A stretch of DNA of 64,000 nucleotides, from positions 293,501-357,500 of the forward strand of contig JAUIRK010000058.1 in the NCBI GenBank assembly GCA_030549495.1. The letters are read 5' to 3'. A program made the position numbers and the translations under genes. Source of the DNA: Nectonema munidae (taxonomy: Eukaryota; Nematomorpha; Nectonematoida; Nectonematidae). Position 1 is the stretch's first letter. Each line of letters begins with the position of its first letter. The notes beneath the pieces are model-generated. The model was not told the DNA's origin. It saw only the letters and a list, made by a program, of their open reading frames with translations, and did no database searches. Of this stretch, positions 1 through 11,986 are shown in pieces.

Positions 1-787
1 TTAATTAGCGATGCTAATCTCCCTAAAGGCTCTGATATTTTTTCTGACAGGTTTTTTACCTCATATAATATAGTCAAATGGGAACTTGAAAAAAACTACA
101 CTGTTTGTGGTACAGCAATATCTACAAGAAAGTTTATTGCTAATATATTAAAACCACCTTATTTGAAAAGTTTGAAACTTCAAGAATGTGAATCTCGCAT
201 AATTTATTGTAAAGAAGATTCACTTTCTGCCTACATTCCTCGAAAACATTCCAAGAAAAATTTCAAATTTGTCTATGTCTTTTCTTTTCAGCATAGAAAC
301 AAAGTTGAAATTACTTCTGTACATGGAAAACCCGAGACATTGTTGGAATACAACAAAAACAAAAGTGGTGTGGATGTTGCAAATCGAATGGTTCGACAAT
401 TTAGAACATATAAACCGTGTAGAAGATGGACAGTAGCTGTTTTTTCGAATTATCTCGATATTTCGTGCTTGAACACATATATTATCTCCAGGTTCAACTC
501 CTCCGAAAACTGCTCTTCTAATATAAATCACGGTAGAAAAACATTTTAAAAAAACTAGCTCTAGAATCAATGATGATAAGAGCCTCAACCCCGCAAATTA
601 ATTTGAAAGTAAAGTCTCTTCTAAACTTATATGGGTTTTCATCCCAAGAAGATCACCTATCAAGTTCATACAGAGAATTTTGTTATGTCTGTCTTCCTAA
701 AAAAGTGAGAACGACGAGAAAATGTAAAAGATGTTCTCATTATATCTGCAAAACACATTCACATATTGCCTGCTCCCACTGCTTATC
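1..787 (+). mobile_element. piggyBac transposase remnant, 3' half
   Basis: This is the C-terminal half of a piggyBac-type DDE transposase, cut by the left window edge. Translation shows the usual run of motifs: FSDRFFTSYN, then VCGTAISTRKF, YNKNKSGVDVANRM and YKPCRRWTVAVF, followed by a cysteine/histidine-rich tail (CYVCLPKK, CKRC, HYICKTHSH, CSHCLS) that matches the C-terminal zinc-binding domain of the family. The catalytic core (to 549) and the zinc tail (about 570-791) lie in different frames, so there is at least one frameshift near an A-run at about 541-555. The full transposase is about 550-600 aa; only about 260 aa are here. A second, more complete relative lies at 6.9-8.2 kb. It is a dead DNA transposon copy. 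Confidence 0.85.
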
Positions 788-1159
788 GTAACTTTTTATG
801 CTGCTTCAATAAACTTTGCTATTTTCCTGTATTTTCTAATTAATTCAAATTGTTAAATTATGGAAATTGAAAATCTTTTCCAAAATATAAGGAAATATTC
901 TATATAAAATATTTTTTATAAGTGACCAAAAAAAATTTAACGCCATCTAGAAAATATTTTAGAAATTTTGGTCGTATTCATCTTATATTCATTCTTGCAA
1001 AAAAGTTGCAAAACCTATGAACAAAACAACGGTGACTCAATATGGGTGATTTTCCAATAAAAATTTACGTGCTGGTAAAAATTTTTGCATAATGAAAATT
1101 TTTTTCATTATTTCTTGTTAACTGAAACCCTGGAGTAAAATGCCATGTCCGTAGTCCGA

Positions 1160-3755
1160 AGGTTAAACATAGCAGTAAACTCTCTTAAAACAAATGCTTC
1201 ATCTAACTTCGACCATATCTCACCCAAACATATTAAAAAATTAATACACATTCGTAACAAACATTTATTCCTTATTTTCAATGCATGCCTTACTCATTCA
1301 CATTTCCCCAACGTTTAGAAAATCGGCAAACTAATACTCATTCCTAAACCCAATAAAGATTCAAGCCTCATTCAAAATTGGCGACCAATCACTCTACTAC
1401 CCATACTAGGCAAACGTTTCGAAAAAATCATACGCAAACGTCTAGTCCACTACATCCTATCCCGTAACCTCATCCATCACACGCAATTTGCATACCTTCC
1501 CAACAAAAATACGGAAACAGCACTATCTCGTCTAACAACCTACCTTGACTCTTCCCTTTCTACTAAAAAAATTTCTTCTACAAACTTCCTAGACATAAAC
1601 AACGCTTTCAACTCAGCCTGGCATCTTGCCATCATCACAAACCTTGCCCACAAATCATTTCCTCCTTACATCATCAAATTTATAAGCTCATACCTTTCAA
1701 ACCGCTGTCTCATTTTCCGACATCGCGCTTCCCTTTGCATCCATAAGCTAACCCTCTCGACTCCCCAAGGAGTATGTCTTTCCGATATCCTCTGGCTAGT
1801 CCTCATAGACCCGCTTCTCGATCTAATCCACACCAACACAGATTTCTCTCAATGTTTTTCAGACGACATATTATTCACATTCACCAGTAACTCTCAACAA
1901 GAAAACCTCACCAAATCCTCTTCATTTCTACTAAAGCTACAAGAAAAAGCAAACACACATAAGATATTCTTTAACTCCAGCAAAACCAACCTCATTCACT
2001 TCACACGTAGACACATAGAACATTTACCCCTTCATTTAAATACCTCTACTTCTATAACTACCTCAAAGACTATCAAATATCTAGAACTAAACCTCCAGTC
2101 CAACCTAAAATTTTCAATACACTTTAAAAAAATATACCAAAAACTTTCAGTCACCCTTTTTTCACTTAAAAGCGCTATCTCTTATAAATGGGGCCTCCGT
2201 CCCAAACACACCAAATACATATACTCATCCTTAATCCTTACAGTAATTCAATACGGAATTCTTTCCTGGGGCATTTCCTTAAAACACCCCACAACCATCC
2301 ATTTTCTTAACAAGATACACTGTCTCTGTCTACTTTGCATCACCAACGCATATCGTACTATTTCCACACAATGCCTAGAAATTCTAACTAACACCCTACC
2401 ATTACAACTTCAACTTAAAAAAACTATTATTAAGCGCTTCATCTTGACATACAACAACTTAATTCCCCCATTTCATCCGATCACACCCCACCACAATACT
2501 CCATCCTATTCTTTCTACTCTCATCTATTAGCAAAATAGGCACCAAATATTGCTTACTACCTAGTTCATCCCTATATACATCCATTTCTTTAACTCATCC
2601 ATCTGCACAAAATCCATTCAAAACATCTATATGAAAAAACAAAATTTTGCAAAACAATCAATTTCATACCTTCGCTCTACCTTTTCATCATCCTCCCTAC
2701 GTATCTTCACAGACGCCTCAAAGAAATCCCTAAGTACCCCCTTCACTTACGCCTTCTTCAAAGGCTCTTCCACTAGCCCCTTTTACACCCATCGATCCCA
2801 ATTAAATCCTCTACTTTCAATCCTCGAATGCGAAATCTTTAGCCTTTTACACGCCTGCACTACGATCACTAAGAACATTAACTACCTCCTTCCCCACTTC
2901 ATTACCATCCATTCTATACCGATGCACAAAACATAATACACGATCTCTCTCTATCACACAACATCCCATTTCCCTCCTTTCAACTCGCCTCCTCCCTAAT
3001 AAATCTTACAAAACATTTCCACATACACCTATGCTGGTGCCCCGCTTACCTAAACATACCAGAAAACTCCCTCGTAGACTACTTAACCTCAAACTTACAC
3101 CTAACCTCCCACATCCCACTCATCAACTCCCTACCTCTCAAAACCTTTCTAACACACATTCACTTATCCTCTCTAGAAGAATGGCAGATGTCCATATCTT
3201 CATCTCAAAATGCACTAATCTCCTCTTTACCACGCATCAACACAATTCACACAACTTTCAAAAACAAAAAATTTACACCACCTCGTTCAACCATTCGTTG
3301 GCTATCAGGCCACTGCCCATGCAAAGCATATCTCTTCCGAATTAAAGTTAGCGAAAATCCATACTGTCGTTTCGGATGCGACACAATAGAAACGCCTTAC
3401 GATCTCATCTTCACATGTCAAATCTTATCTTATCATCGCCAAGATCTTTCATTTCGCTGCCTTTCTTTACTTAATTTATCTCCAACAAAACTCTCAGATC
3501 TTCTGTTACACCCAACACTACTAAAATCTCTAGCAACCCTCATTGACACCATTGAAACAACGCTCACCACCGTTGAAAACCCTATAACAAACTAATCTGC
3601 CTTTCCTTTCTATTTTTAGAATAACATCGGTAACTCCTCCCTATCTCTACCAACATCTCCATCCTTCTTAACCAACTCTCAAGCTTACGCGAGCATATCA
3701 GCACACGCTGGAAAGTGCTTCGAAATCTACCTACCTACCTACCTATCTACCCATT
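1160..3755 (+). mobile_element. LINE with reverse transcriptase and RNase H (I/R1/LOA-like), 5'-truncated
   Basis: A non-LTR retrotransposon copy without its endonuclease part. The reverse transcriptase reads from about 1170 (PKPNKDSS, NWRPITLLPILGK, FAYLPNKNTETALSR, FLDINNAFNSAW, STPQGVCLSD, then CFSDDILFTF where YADD is expected). An RNase HI domain follows at 2690-2920 (IFTDASKK, ILECEIFSLLHA) with LCWCPAY at about 3030 in place of the WVPGH-type motif. The C-terminal part at 3188-3595 ends with WLSGHCPCKAYL and a CRFGCD...TC knuckle typical of R1/LOA/Loa-like ORF2. Several stops and frameshifts interrupt it. The noncoding 3' end (3600-3755) finishes in a (TACC)n tail at about 3727-3755. 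The coding strand is strikingly C-rich and G-poor compared with its surroundings. The exact clade is not settled. Confidence 0.8.
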
Positions 3756-4088
3756 TGATTAATGAAATTTTTAATCAGCAAGTAAATAAGCAAAATATCC
3801 AATCAATTATCAGCTTGACTAATAAGAGATTATCGAAGATTTTTATTATTTAAAGCAATATTGTTTATGTTGTCATTTTCGAGACACCTGCTCCAGATGC
3901 AAGACTATTTTTGCTTCTTGTATATTCATTACTAGTAATCATAAATTAGAAAAATGTTGTGAAATTATTTTAAAGACAAACATAAATGTAATAATTGTAT
4001 TTTTCTAAAGTTTGAGATGTCTAGAGTTTTTAGTAAGAGTTTGGCTTTTTACTTTAAAAATATTGAATTTATAAAATCAATTATAAGA

Positions 4089-4267
4089 TTGGTTGGTTGG
4101 TTTGAGATATCAAAGCACTTTCAGCCGTAAGGCTATATGCTCGCATTATGCTTAAGATGGTTAATCACAGTTTTTGTTAAATTGTTTTCAGAGTTGGGAG
4201 CCTTGGGGATCGAACCCCTGACCGTCAACTGTTAAGTTGAGAGGTACACCCCAACAACCATTGAGGC
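4089..4267 (-). mobile_element. tRNA-derived SINE with LINE-like 3' tail
   Basis: On the - strand the element begins with a tRNA-like head at about 4267-4195 that carries a good B box (GGTTCGATCCC at about 4207-4217). It continues through a short body and ends in (CCAA)n next to 4089. It is flanked by a perfect 12-bp target duplication TCAATTATAAGA (4077-4088 and 4268-4279), so both ends are fixed by the sequence. The last 60 or so bases before the tail resemble the 3' end of the LINE at 1160-3755 (shared GCGAGCATAT and GAAAGTGCTT in the same order). This is the pattern expected of a SINE mobilised by a partner LINE. Confidence 0.85.
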
Positions 4268-4279
4268 TCAATTATAAGA

Positions 4280-4455
4280 AAAAAAAAAAAAATTTTCAAA
4301 AAAATTTTTTTTTTTTTTTAAATTTTAAAAAAAAAAAACATGCTCCTTTTTTTTTTTTTTATATAATATATTTTTTTTTTTTTTTTTGGTTTTTTTTAAA
4401 ATTTTTTTTTAAAAAAAAATAATATAAAAAGGGGAGGGGGGGAAGGGGGGGAATA
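4280..4455. repeat. poly-A/poly-T and poly-G low-complexity tract
   Basis: Long runs of A and T followed by G-rich runs at about 4429-4452. It starts right at the end of the SINE target duplication. No gene. The short ORF that crosses it (Lys/Phe only) is an artefact of composition. Base calls here may be unreliable. Confidence 0.7.
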
Positions 4456-4925
4456 TTTTGAGTCATTCACCAAAAGCTGCTTTATTCAATAAATTAAGAC
4501 AATAAGGAAGAAAATACTGTATTTGAAATGTATTTTGAAGTTTATATATTTGACGTTGATCGACAGCTTTGATGGATTTTTTGAGAGGTTTGGATGATTT
4601 TCATTAAATGCAAATGGGGAAGAAAAATATTATTAATCACTCTGGTTATATGTTTTTCCAAATCAACCCCTTCTTAACAGTGAAAGGTGAGAAGTTATAT
4701 CCACAAGACTTCCAACCCTCGCACTACATGTCCTTCTGCACTTACTCCGAATACGTACTCAATGTATTTTAATTATTAATTAATTAAGTTGTTTGAAGCG
4801 TTCGCACCCATCCTTTCGGATATCGTGGCCCGCCCAGAATGCTCGTGGACTTTCCATCCCACTAATCGCCTACCGGCCATTGTTACTGCATAGCTTGTTA
4901 TATATATTATTTTACAAGAATTTAT

Positions 4926-5580
4926 AAATACATCTGAGTGAACGATACTATCCTAACGCGAACGCTCCCAATTTGGGAAACAAACTTATTGTTTAGTGAT
5001 AGCCTGATTACTAACCACGTAGAATCGGGTCGCTAGAGCACTACCTAACCGTAAAAAATTTTGAATTCTTCAGAGGAAGAAAACCAGGGTAAAAAACCGG
5101 CACGACGGAATGTATCTTGTTTTTAAATAAAAAAATATGATTATAAAAGGTATATGCTACAAAAATAGAAGCGTTTGAAGGCAATCTTATATATTATTAA
5201 TAAATGATATTTGATACATGTTATAGGGGTTAAGAAAGATATACATAATTTAAGGCATGCTAGGTTAGGAACAATCTACCCCTGGAATTTGACTCCATCC
5301 CTAAATGTTGTCCCTAGGATATATGTTTTAATATTGGAATGTATAGACGGTCCTACAAGCAGACTCCTACAGAGGCCAGTTTACCGACTATGCCTAACCT
5401 AGCTCGTAACATGAAACTGTTTTGGGACTTATACCTTGTGCCAATCCTAAATTTAAGTAGGCGGATCTAGAACTCAGAAAAAACAGAACTATATCGCACA
5501 ATTCCCTATTGCTTGGGGGCTATTGTATAAGGGTAGTCACCTAGGATAATTTTTCTCTTTTTTTTAGCATATACCCCCAA
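4926..5580 (+). repeat. Dispersed repeat family R1, copy 1
   Basis: Two blocks (about 4937-5165 and 5200-5580) match, in the same order, the blocks at 32925-33190 and 33240-34085. Shared landmarks include TAGTGATAGC, AGAATCGGGTCGC, ACGGAATGTA, GCATGCTAGGTTAGGA, TTTGGGACTTATACCTTGTG and CCTAGGATAA. There is no convincing ORF, and no terminal repeats were found. It is probably a non-autonomous element of unknown class. The short ORF inside it is not supported because the second copy does not preserve it. Confidence 0.6.
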
Positions 5581-5589
5581 ATGTATTTT

Positions 5590-6890
5590 ATCCGCAAATT
5601 TATATACTTAGGAAATAAAAATTGAGTAAAATGAATTCGAAAAATTTTAAACAATGAACTAGGTTGTTTTGTTATTATTAAGTAAAATTCAACTTGGCTT
5701 AATATTAATTTTCATGTGATATAAAGAATCTAAATTCGAAAATTTATATTTACACGCTTTCTCTACTTTTAAAATTTTGATTTAACGCCATCTAAATTTT
5801 AAATGATTCCATAAATCGAAATGCACGTATTTGTAAAAGGTACTCAAAATCCTTTATAAAACTTAATTCAAATTCAACTTTCCTATTTTTTTAAGTTAAC
5901 TAAGAAACTGGATAAGAACTAAGCTTATCAAGTACGTTGGATAACTAAATCTTGCCCTTTTATCATCACAAAAATTGAGTTTTTTTGCTTCATATTTTGA
6001 GAAAAACTGATTTTCATGTCCGACAATGAGAGAAAATGAGGTATTCCTCTCTCTCAACGAAAAGTTTTATTTATATCTTCAACTCTGCCAAGCTGCTCAT
6101 AGTTCCTTTATCTATGAAAATACACCACCTCTAAACCACACTCAATCATGAGTTTCTCATGTGAATATTTACCATCCACTTTATAAATGATAAACAATCA
6201 TACGATTCCCTTTATATTTTATGCTTGAAGCATGGTATATATGATTAGAATGTATATAATTCAATATTTATCTACCAGTTGTTGTTTATCCATTTCAAAA
6301 CAATTCTTCCTCTGCTTATTTCAAAAGAATCCACCTCAGTTTACATTTTTCATTTCTATCTGCGTTTGCTTTCTTATATTATTTTCAACTCAAGCCAATA
6401 TTCAATCATAATTATTGGTTCCTTCGTTATTGCATTGAATTTATAATTTCATTGCATACAATTCTGCTTTCTTCCCTCGTATTGTTTTTTTCACGTTTGA
6501 TCTCGTTCGCTTTCCCATGCGGTTTCTCCTGTTTTTCTTTCCTTCGTTTCCCCTCATTGTTTTTCCTCTTTTCAAAATTGTGTATGAGTTCTTCTGCTTC
6601 CTTCTCATCTGTTGATGTGAGTTATTGACGTTAGTTTAATTGCGCCTGGCAAGACTATCTTTTCATGGGAATCAAGTTCTTCAATCTTTGGCAGAACTCC
6701 TAGGACAAATATAAGAAACACTTTAAGAGATCCACCTGGCCCTAAGGGAACAATGAAAAGAACGAAATACATTTTAGAGAAATATTTAAATTGTTCTTTG
6801 ACGTCAATTTGATCACATATATTTATGAGATGACTTTGAACAAGATCGGGAAAAACTACTCTTAAGTTTTTTCTTTTTAATTATTTTATG
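5590..6890. other. AT-rich stretch without recognisable gene
   Basis: No ORF of note and no repeat ends recognised. A copy of TTAACGCCATCTA lies at about 5780-5795, a motif also found behind both piggyBac remnants. 6290-6600 is T/C-rich. Part of the 3' end of this stretch may be the 5' region of the following piggyBac element. Confidence 0.5.
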
Positions 6891-6899
6891 TAGTAAGAC

Positions 6900-8225
6900 T
6901 AAATATTTTAGGTCTCCTAAGTCTAAACACTTGAATCTAAAGCCGTACTATAAAAATTTTCAGATCTTTCATTTGCTTTCATATTTTTCTTCATTACTCT
7001 ATGTTGGGCAAAACGGTGACCAGAAGGTTAATATATCAGATCTTTTTTCTTCTCATGGAAATCCCTTTTTAAGAGCGTGCATAGGCAGAAATATGTTCAC
7101 ACTTATACATATTTTTATTACATTTGATGATAAAAGTGAAAGGGATAAAAATAATAAGTTAAGTTCAATAAGAAAAATACATGATCATTTTCGTAAGGTT
7201 TTTTCATTTTACTGGACACCTCACTCACATCTAACTATAGATGAATAACTTGTCAGCTTTAGAGGACGTTGTCCGTTGAAAATATATGACCCTAAAAAGC
7301 CGGGTTACTATGGCCTGAAATATTATCATATAAACGATGCTGAGTATTATTACTGTTTGATGCCAGATTCTATTTCTGGTCTGTCAGACCGTACTTATTT
7401 TTCAGCAAATAAATATATGTAAAAGGCTTATTGAAGATACACAAGTCCCTTCTGGATGTGGTATTTTCACAGATAGATTTTTTACCAGCCATGATTTAGT
7501 AGTTTGGTGTCAAACAAAGGATATAACTATATGTGGTACTCTAAACGGAAGCAAAAGATTCATCCCAAGAATATTGAAAGCTGACTATCTCAAGATCTTA
7601 AAACTTGCTGAATGCTAAAGTAAAACAGTTTATTCGGACTATGCCTCTCTTAGTGCTTACATACCTAGGAGACATGCCAGAAAAAACTTTAAAGTAGTGT
7701 ACGTTTTATCGTCCCAACATAAAAACATAGAAACGATGGGAGAACATTCTAAACCTGTAAGTTTACTTTACTACAACAAATTTAAATCAGGGGTAGATAC
7801 TGCTAATAGGATGATAAGAAACTACAGATCATACAAACCATGTAGAAGATGGCCTTTAGCAGCATTCTGTAATTATTTAGACATTACTTGTCTTAACACA
7901 TGGAATGTATCACGATACAACTTACACGAAAATTTTCTTAACTCTAAACAAAGTGGTAGAATTTTTTTTTATAAAAAATCTTTGTTTTTGTCTGGCTGAA
8001 GAATGCATGAAAGTGAGAGCAACAATTCTTGAACTTCCTATACAAATTAAGTTTTTATTATCTTTTTATGGATATAAAGATGATACGAATGAAGAATCAA
8101 GTTCAAAAAGAGGGGCTTGTTATATATGTTTGAGTAAAAGAAATAAAACAACAAGAACTTGTTCTAAGTGTTCTCGTTTCATCTGCAAGAACCATTCAAA
8201 AACTGCCTGCTCAAGCTGTATATGA
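6900..8225 (+). mobile_element. piggyBac transposase, degenerate
   Basis: Most of a piggyBac-type transposase spread over several frames. In order: the N-terminal part of the core (6931-7248, ending HLTIDE directly before a stop), FRGRCPLKIYDPKKPGYYGLKYY (7259-7330; read in short pieces), LSDRTYF, FTDRFFTSHD with a stop before it, CGTLNGSKRF, then an open stretch 7697-7999 (YNKFKSGVDTANRM, YKPCRRWPLAAFCNYLD). The zinc-binding tail (CYICLSKRNK, CSKCSRFICKNHSK, CSSCI) ends at 8224 in another frame. At least two stops and two frameshifts make it non-functional. It is clearly related to the copy at 1-787 but diverged, so these are separate old insertions rather than a recent duplication. No TTAA-flanked ends could be paired. 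Confidence 0.85.
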
Positions 8226-8229
8226 AAAG

Positions 8230-9055
8230 TTCTTTTTATTACTCTTTTATAAAAAAAAATAAAATTTAATTCTATTTTTTTACTTAGTTTATAATATAAA
8301 ATTTTTTCAAAGGTTTATATTTTAAAGTGCCCGTATACAATATTAGATTAACGCCATCTATAATTTTGGTGTTAATTTTGTGAATGTAATCAAAATTTTA
8401 AGTAGTAATAATAATAATTTTTTCCATAATTTTTTCTTTAATCGATCCACTGGTTGTTTTTGGAAATTTACGTTTACTTCATATGGTTTTCGTTCATTGA
8501 AAGTTTCCTATAAAATGCAAAAATAACTGTGTCGCGGAGAAAATGCACGGGGTATGTAGTGCGAGGGAACAATTGCAAAAAATAAAATTGCAATTGATTA
8601 TGATTAAGCGCAATCTTTTTGTTTAAATCATTCCCTCATAATTCTAAAATATTTAACAATCGCCCAACATGAAGTGAAAAAATGGACGAAAATTCCTCAC
8701 TTTTTAAATTTTAATTTGAATTCTTCATTCCATTTAAGTTCAATAAGCACTTCCTCAAAATTTTCTTCTAGAGATTCCCTAAGGATTGATTATTATCCAT
8801 TAGGGTGTCTCTGATGCCCTCAAAAACAATTTTTTTTAGTTTTAAGAGCTCAACCTCTGAGAAATATAGTGATTAGGTCTAAATAACAGAAATATAAAAT
8901 ATAAAGTTTATGACATTTGTTTTACCTCAAGCACATCATCTTTTTCTTTAATATAATATATATTTATAATAAAAATTATGATTTTAAATATTTTTTATTT
9001 TAGAAAATATAAATAATTTTTTCAACATCATATTTATCTTTTCTTCTAATTTATA
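8230..9055. other. AT-rich spacer between two transposase remnants
   Basis: Carries the TTAACGCCATCTA motif at about 8347 (123 bases after the piggyBac stop, comparable with 148 bases in the first copy). Nothing else recognisable. The last 200 bases are probably the leader of the next transposon gene. Confidence 0.4.
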
Positions 9056-9057
9056 AA

Positions 9058-11027
9058 ATGAAGACAAGAAGTTTTGAGTCATTTTTGAATTTTCTTTGCG
9101 AATCTTCATCTTTAGATAACCTGGAAATTACTGGATGTCGACTTCCAACTCATCAACAAGATTTGTTATGTTTTTTATTCAATATGGAAAAATTGAGAAG
9201 TGAAGACAAAACAAAAAATCTTAAACTTGAAAGAAAAGCATCCAAAATTGTGTTAGAAGAAATAAAAAAGCATTACTTGAGAGCTGGAATTGATATTATA
9301 TCTGATTGCAAAGTTTGTGAAAAAGTTGAAAGCTTTTATAATGAGTTTAAACTTGCAAGAAAAATTCCATTATCAAGAAGACTAACAAGTGAAAAAGTAA
9401 AAAAATTTCAGAACATGCTCAAACTTACAATGCCCTTTTGGCCAAAGAATATTATATCGATGATGGAACAGAAGAAAAAAAGTAAATCAAAAATTGAAAT
9501 ATTAATCCTGGATAAATTTATAAAAAGTATGATCGATGGAAGAGCTGCATCCTATACTTGTAAAGATAATGTGATTGATGAATTAGTTGATTAGTTGATT
9601 AGTTCCATCAAAAATTCTTTTGCATTGGGATAGCAAGATCATGAAGACACTACAAAACTCTGACCATGAAGAAAGACTGCCTGTTTTAATTTCAGGGGAT
9701 ACAGGAATAAAGCTTCTGGGTGTTACTAAAATAGCAAAGAAAACATCTGGAAAAACCGGAGAAGTACATGCTGAAGCATGTGTAAACTTATTAAAGAAAT
9801 GGAACTGCGAAAATAGTGTCAACGGTATAGTTTTTGATACTCCACCCTGTAATACTGGAATAAAAGCAGGAACATGCGTTTTTCTACAAAGAAAATTTGA
9901 AAGACCTTTATTGTGGTTTGCTTGCCGCCATCATATCGATGAGATTATTCTAAGCGATGTCTGGAATGTTCCTAAAATTGAACCATCAAGTGGTCCTAAT
10001 GTATCACTTTTTCAAAGATTCAAGTCCAAGTTTTCAGATTTAAACACTCATTTGATAGAAGAATTGTCTTTTCCAGTTTTTGATAGTAAATACTCTAGAA
10101 TGATCGAAGAAGTTTTAAGTTATTGTAAACAATTAAAGTCGAAACATTTTATTAGAGGAGATTATAAGGAACTTGCAGATCTTGTTTGCTTGTATTTAAA
10201 CCGGGGAAAAATATTAACTTCACAGGATTTAGAAGACCAGGAGCACTTCATAAGGCCAGGTGGATGTCAAAGCTTTTGTATTCTTTAAAAATTGAAATGC
10301 TTAGTGAAAATATATCAAAACAACTACCATTGAAAGATTTAATAACAAATGAGCAAAAGTGTAAAGTAAAAAGATTTGTGAACTTTTTTGTATTTTGTTA
10401 TGTAACCTGGTGGTTTGAAGCACCTCTAGCCTCGTATGCGCCATTTAATGATTTCAAGCTTCTCAAAGATTTATATAAATATAAGGAAATTGACATGACT
10501 TGTGCGACTTCTGCTATTAAGGCCATATCACGACATTTTTGGTATTTAACGGAAGAAGTGATTCCAATTAGCCTGTTTAATGACAAAGTAGATGCTTCAA
10601 CGAAACAACTTATAATTAAAAATCTTAAGGAAAATAAACCATCAAAGCTTGATTTTCATAGTCGAATAGGAAATTATTTTGGTAAACCAAGTTTTCCAAC
10701 TTTGAAAAATTTAGAAAATTGTCATAACATTTCTTCATTGATTGGATATGATTCTTGGATGTTTTTTCATTTACTTCAAATCAATACAACGTTTTTTGAA
10801 GAGGAAGTCAATAACTGGAAAAACAATAAATTTTATTTAGAAGGAAAAGAAACTGTTGATAATTTGTTAGTTGTAAACGATGTCGCAGAGCGGGGAGTCA
10901 AGCTTTGCTCAGATTAATTTCAATACTAAAGAAGAGGAAAACTTTCAACAAGTTTTGCAAGTTGTTCAAAACAGTCGGAAAGCTTTACCCAACCAAAAAA
11001 AAAACAGAAGTATGAAAATTGATTAAT
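9058..11027 (+). mobile_element. Transposase-like gene of unplaced family, broken
   Basis: A protein of about 650 aa can be followed through three ORFs (9058-9594, 9620-10288, 10186-10917) plus a short tail (to 11024, QVLQVVQNSRK). Conserved-looking blocks are HWDSKIMKTL, RLPVLISGD, GIVFDTPPCNTG, CRHHIDE, SSGPNVSLFQRF, WWFEAPLASYAP and VNDVAERGVKLCSD. From memory, proteins with the series CRHHxxE...SSGPxxxLFxRF...VNDxAERGV recur many times in arthropod and cnidarian genomes as unnamed transposon proteins; I cannot assign the superfamily. The block order (acidic residue, Cys-His motif, late E) could suit a hAT-like DDE/D fold, which is inference. Breaks: a stop at about 9592, a frameshift near 9625, another between 10186 and 10288, and one near 10914. 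No terminal repeats identified. Confidence 0.6.
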
Positions 11028-11029
11028 AA

Positions 11030-11800
11030 AATTGTTATTTTCTTTATAGTTTGTTGTTTAAAAACATTTGAATAAACTTTGTGTTTCTTTTTTACATACT
11101 TCAAAATATTGATATAATATAAAAAGGCCTTTACAATAGACGTCAACCAAAAGTAGAGAGAAGTGAAGTAGCTGAAAAAAGTCATTAATCATTTTTTTAA
11201 GTTGACTTAATAAGGACATAAGAAAAAAGAGGAGGGGAGCATGAAAATCAACCAAAATATTTATAACGTTAAATGTGAACGACCTCTAAGTTTATATAAA
11301 GATGTGCCTAAGGTAAACTTTGATCAAATAATTTTTTTTTCAGGTTTTTAGATATATAAGATATTCTTCTATTTTGAGCTTAAGTCTTTAATTGTGGAGA
11401 ATAAGTAATTTTTAAGCTGAGATTTATGATTACAAAAAATTTCTCTTTGATTGAAATTTTTATGTCAAAATTCAATTTTTGAAAAGCTATTTGAATATTT
11501 GTAACAATGTTAAAAATTGCCCACCTGAATTCCAATTTCGATAAAAACTGGACGATTTGCCTACGGTTGACAAACCCATATATAGCGTAAAGCTAGCATA
11601 TAGCGTAAAGTCTAAAAGTGCTTCAAATTCCTAAATACAAATTCTTTCGTATGGGGGATTATAATAGTGGCATGATGTTGTCTTTCTTTACAATATAAAA
11701 TATATTGTTCACAATGTGCATAGCACAGGGCCTAGTTATGAAAAATAATGATTGATTAAGATCAATCAATCAATCAAGCACGTCTAAATTTGGTCTTTGG
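11030..11800. other. AT-rich spacer downstream of gene A
   Basis: No ORF above noise. A short direct repeat (ATATAGCGTAAAG) occurs at about 11580-11612, and TCAATCAATCAATCAA at about 11762-11777. Nothing else seen. Confidence 0.4.
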
Positions 11801-11804
11801 ACAA

Positions 11805-11810
11805 TTTATT
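11805..11810 (-). terminator. Poly(A) signal of gene A
   Basis: AATAAA on the - strand, about 107 bases after the gene A stop. The preceding 70-odd bases (GTGGATTTGTCCAA, CATTTTGATTTTA, GAATTTTTTTCT, AAATAAATTG) match the 3' UTR of gene C at 46050-46120 in order and spacing, which supports both transcript ends. Confidence 0.7.
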
Positions 11811-11916
11811 TAGAGAAAAAAATTCAAAAAACTGTAAAATCAAAATGCTTGGACAAATCCACTTGAATCTTGTAATGTCGTGTAATTGTCTTGTATATAG
11901 AATTAATTTCTTCTTT

Positions 11917-11928
11917 TTAACCTATTTT
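11917..11928 (-). CDS. Gene A exon 5 (12 nt, Lys-Ile-Gly-stop)
   Basis: Acceptor TTTTTCGTTTAAG is followed by AAA ATA GGT TAA. The same arrangement (Lys-Met-Pro-stop) ends gene C, with a conserved 3' UTR behind it. A 12-nt coding exon would be missed by most gene finders. Confidence 0.6.
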   Translation of the reverse strand, partial: KIG

Positions 11929-11986
11929 CTTAAACGAAAAATGATTTAACTTTTAGATGTAAGAATGATCACTTGCTAACAATTAC

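Noticed and set aside
4195-4267. Possible tRNA gene on the - strand
   Set aside because: It has a B box, but it is the head of a SINE with a target duplication and LINE-like tail, and the acceptor stem does not close convincingly.
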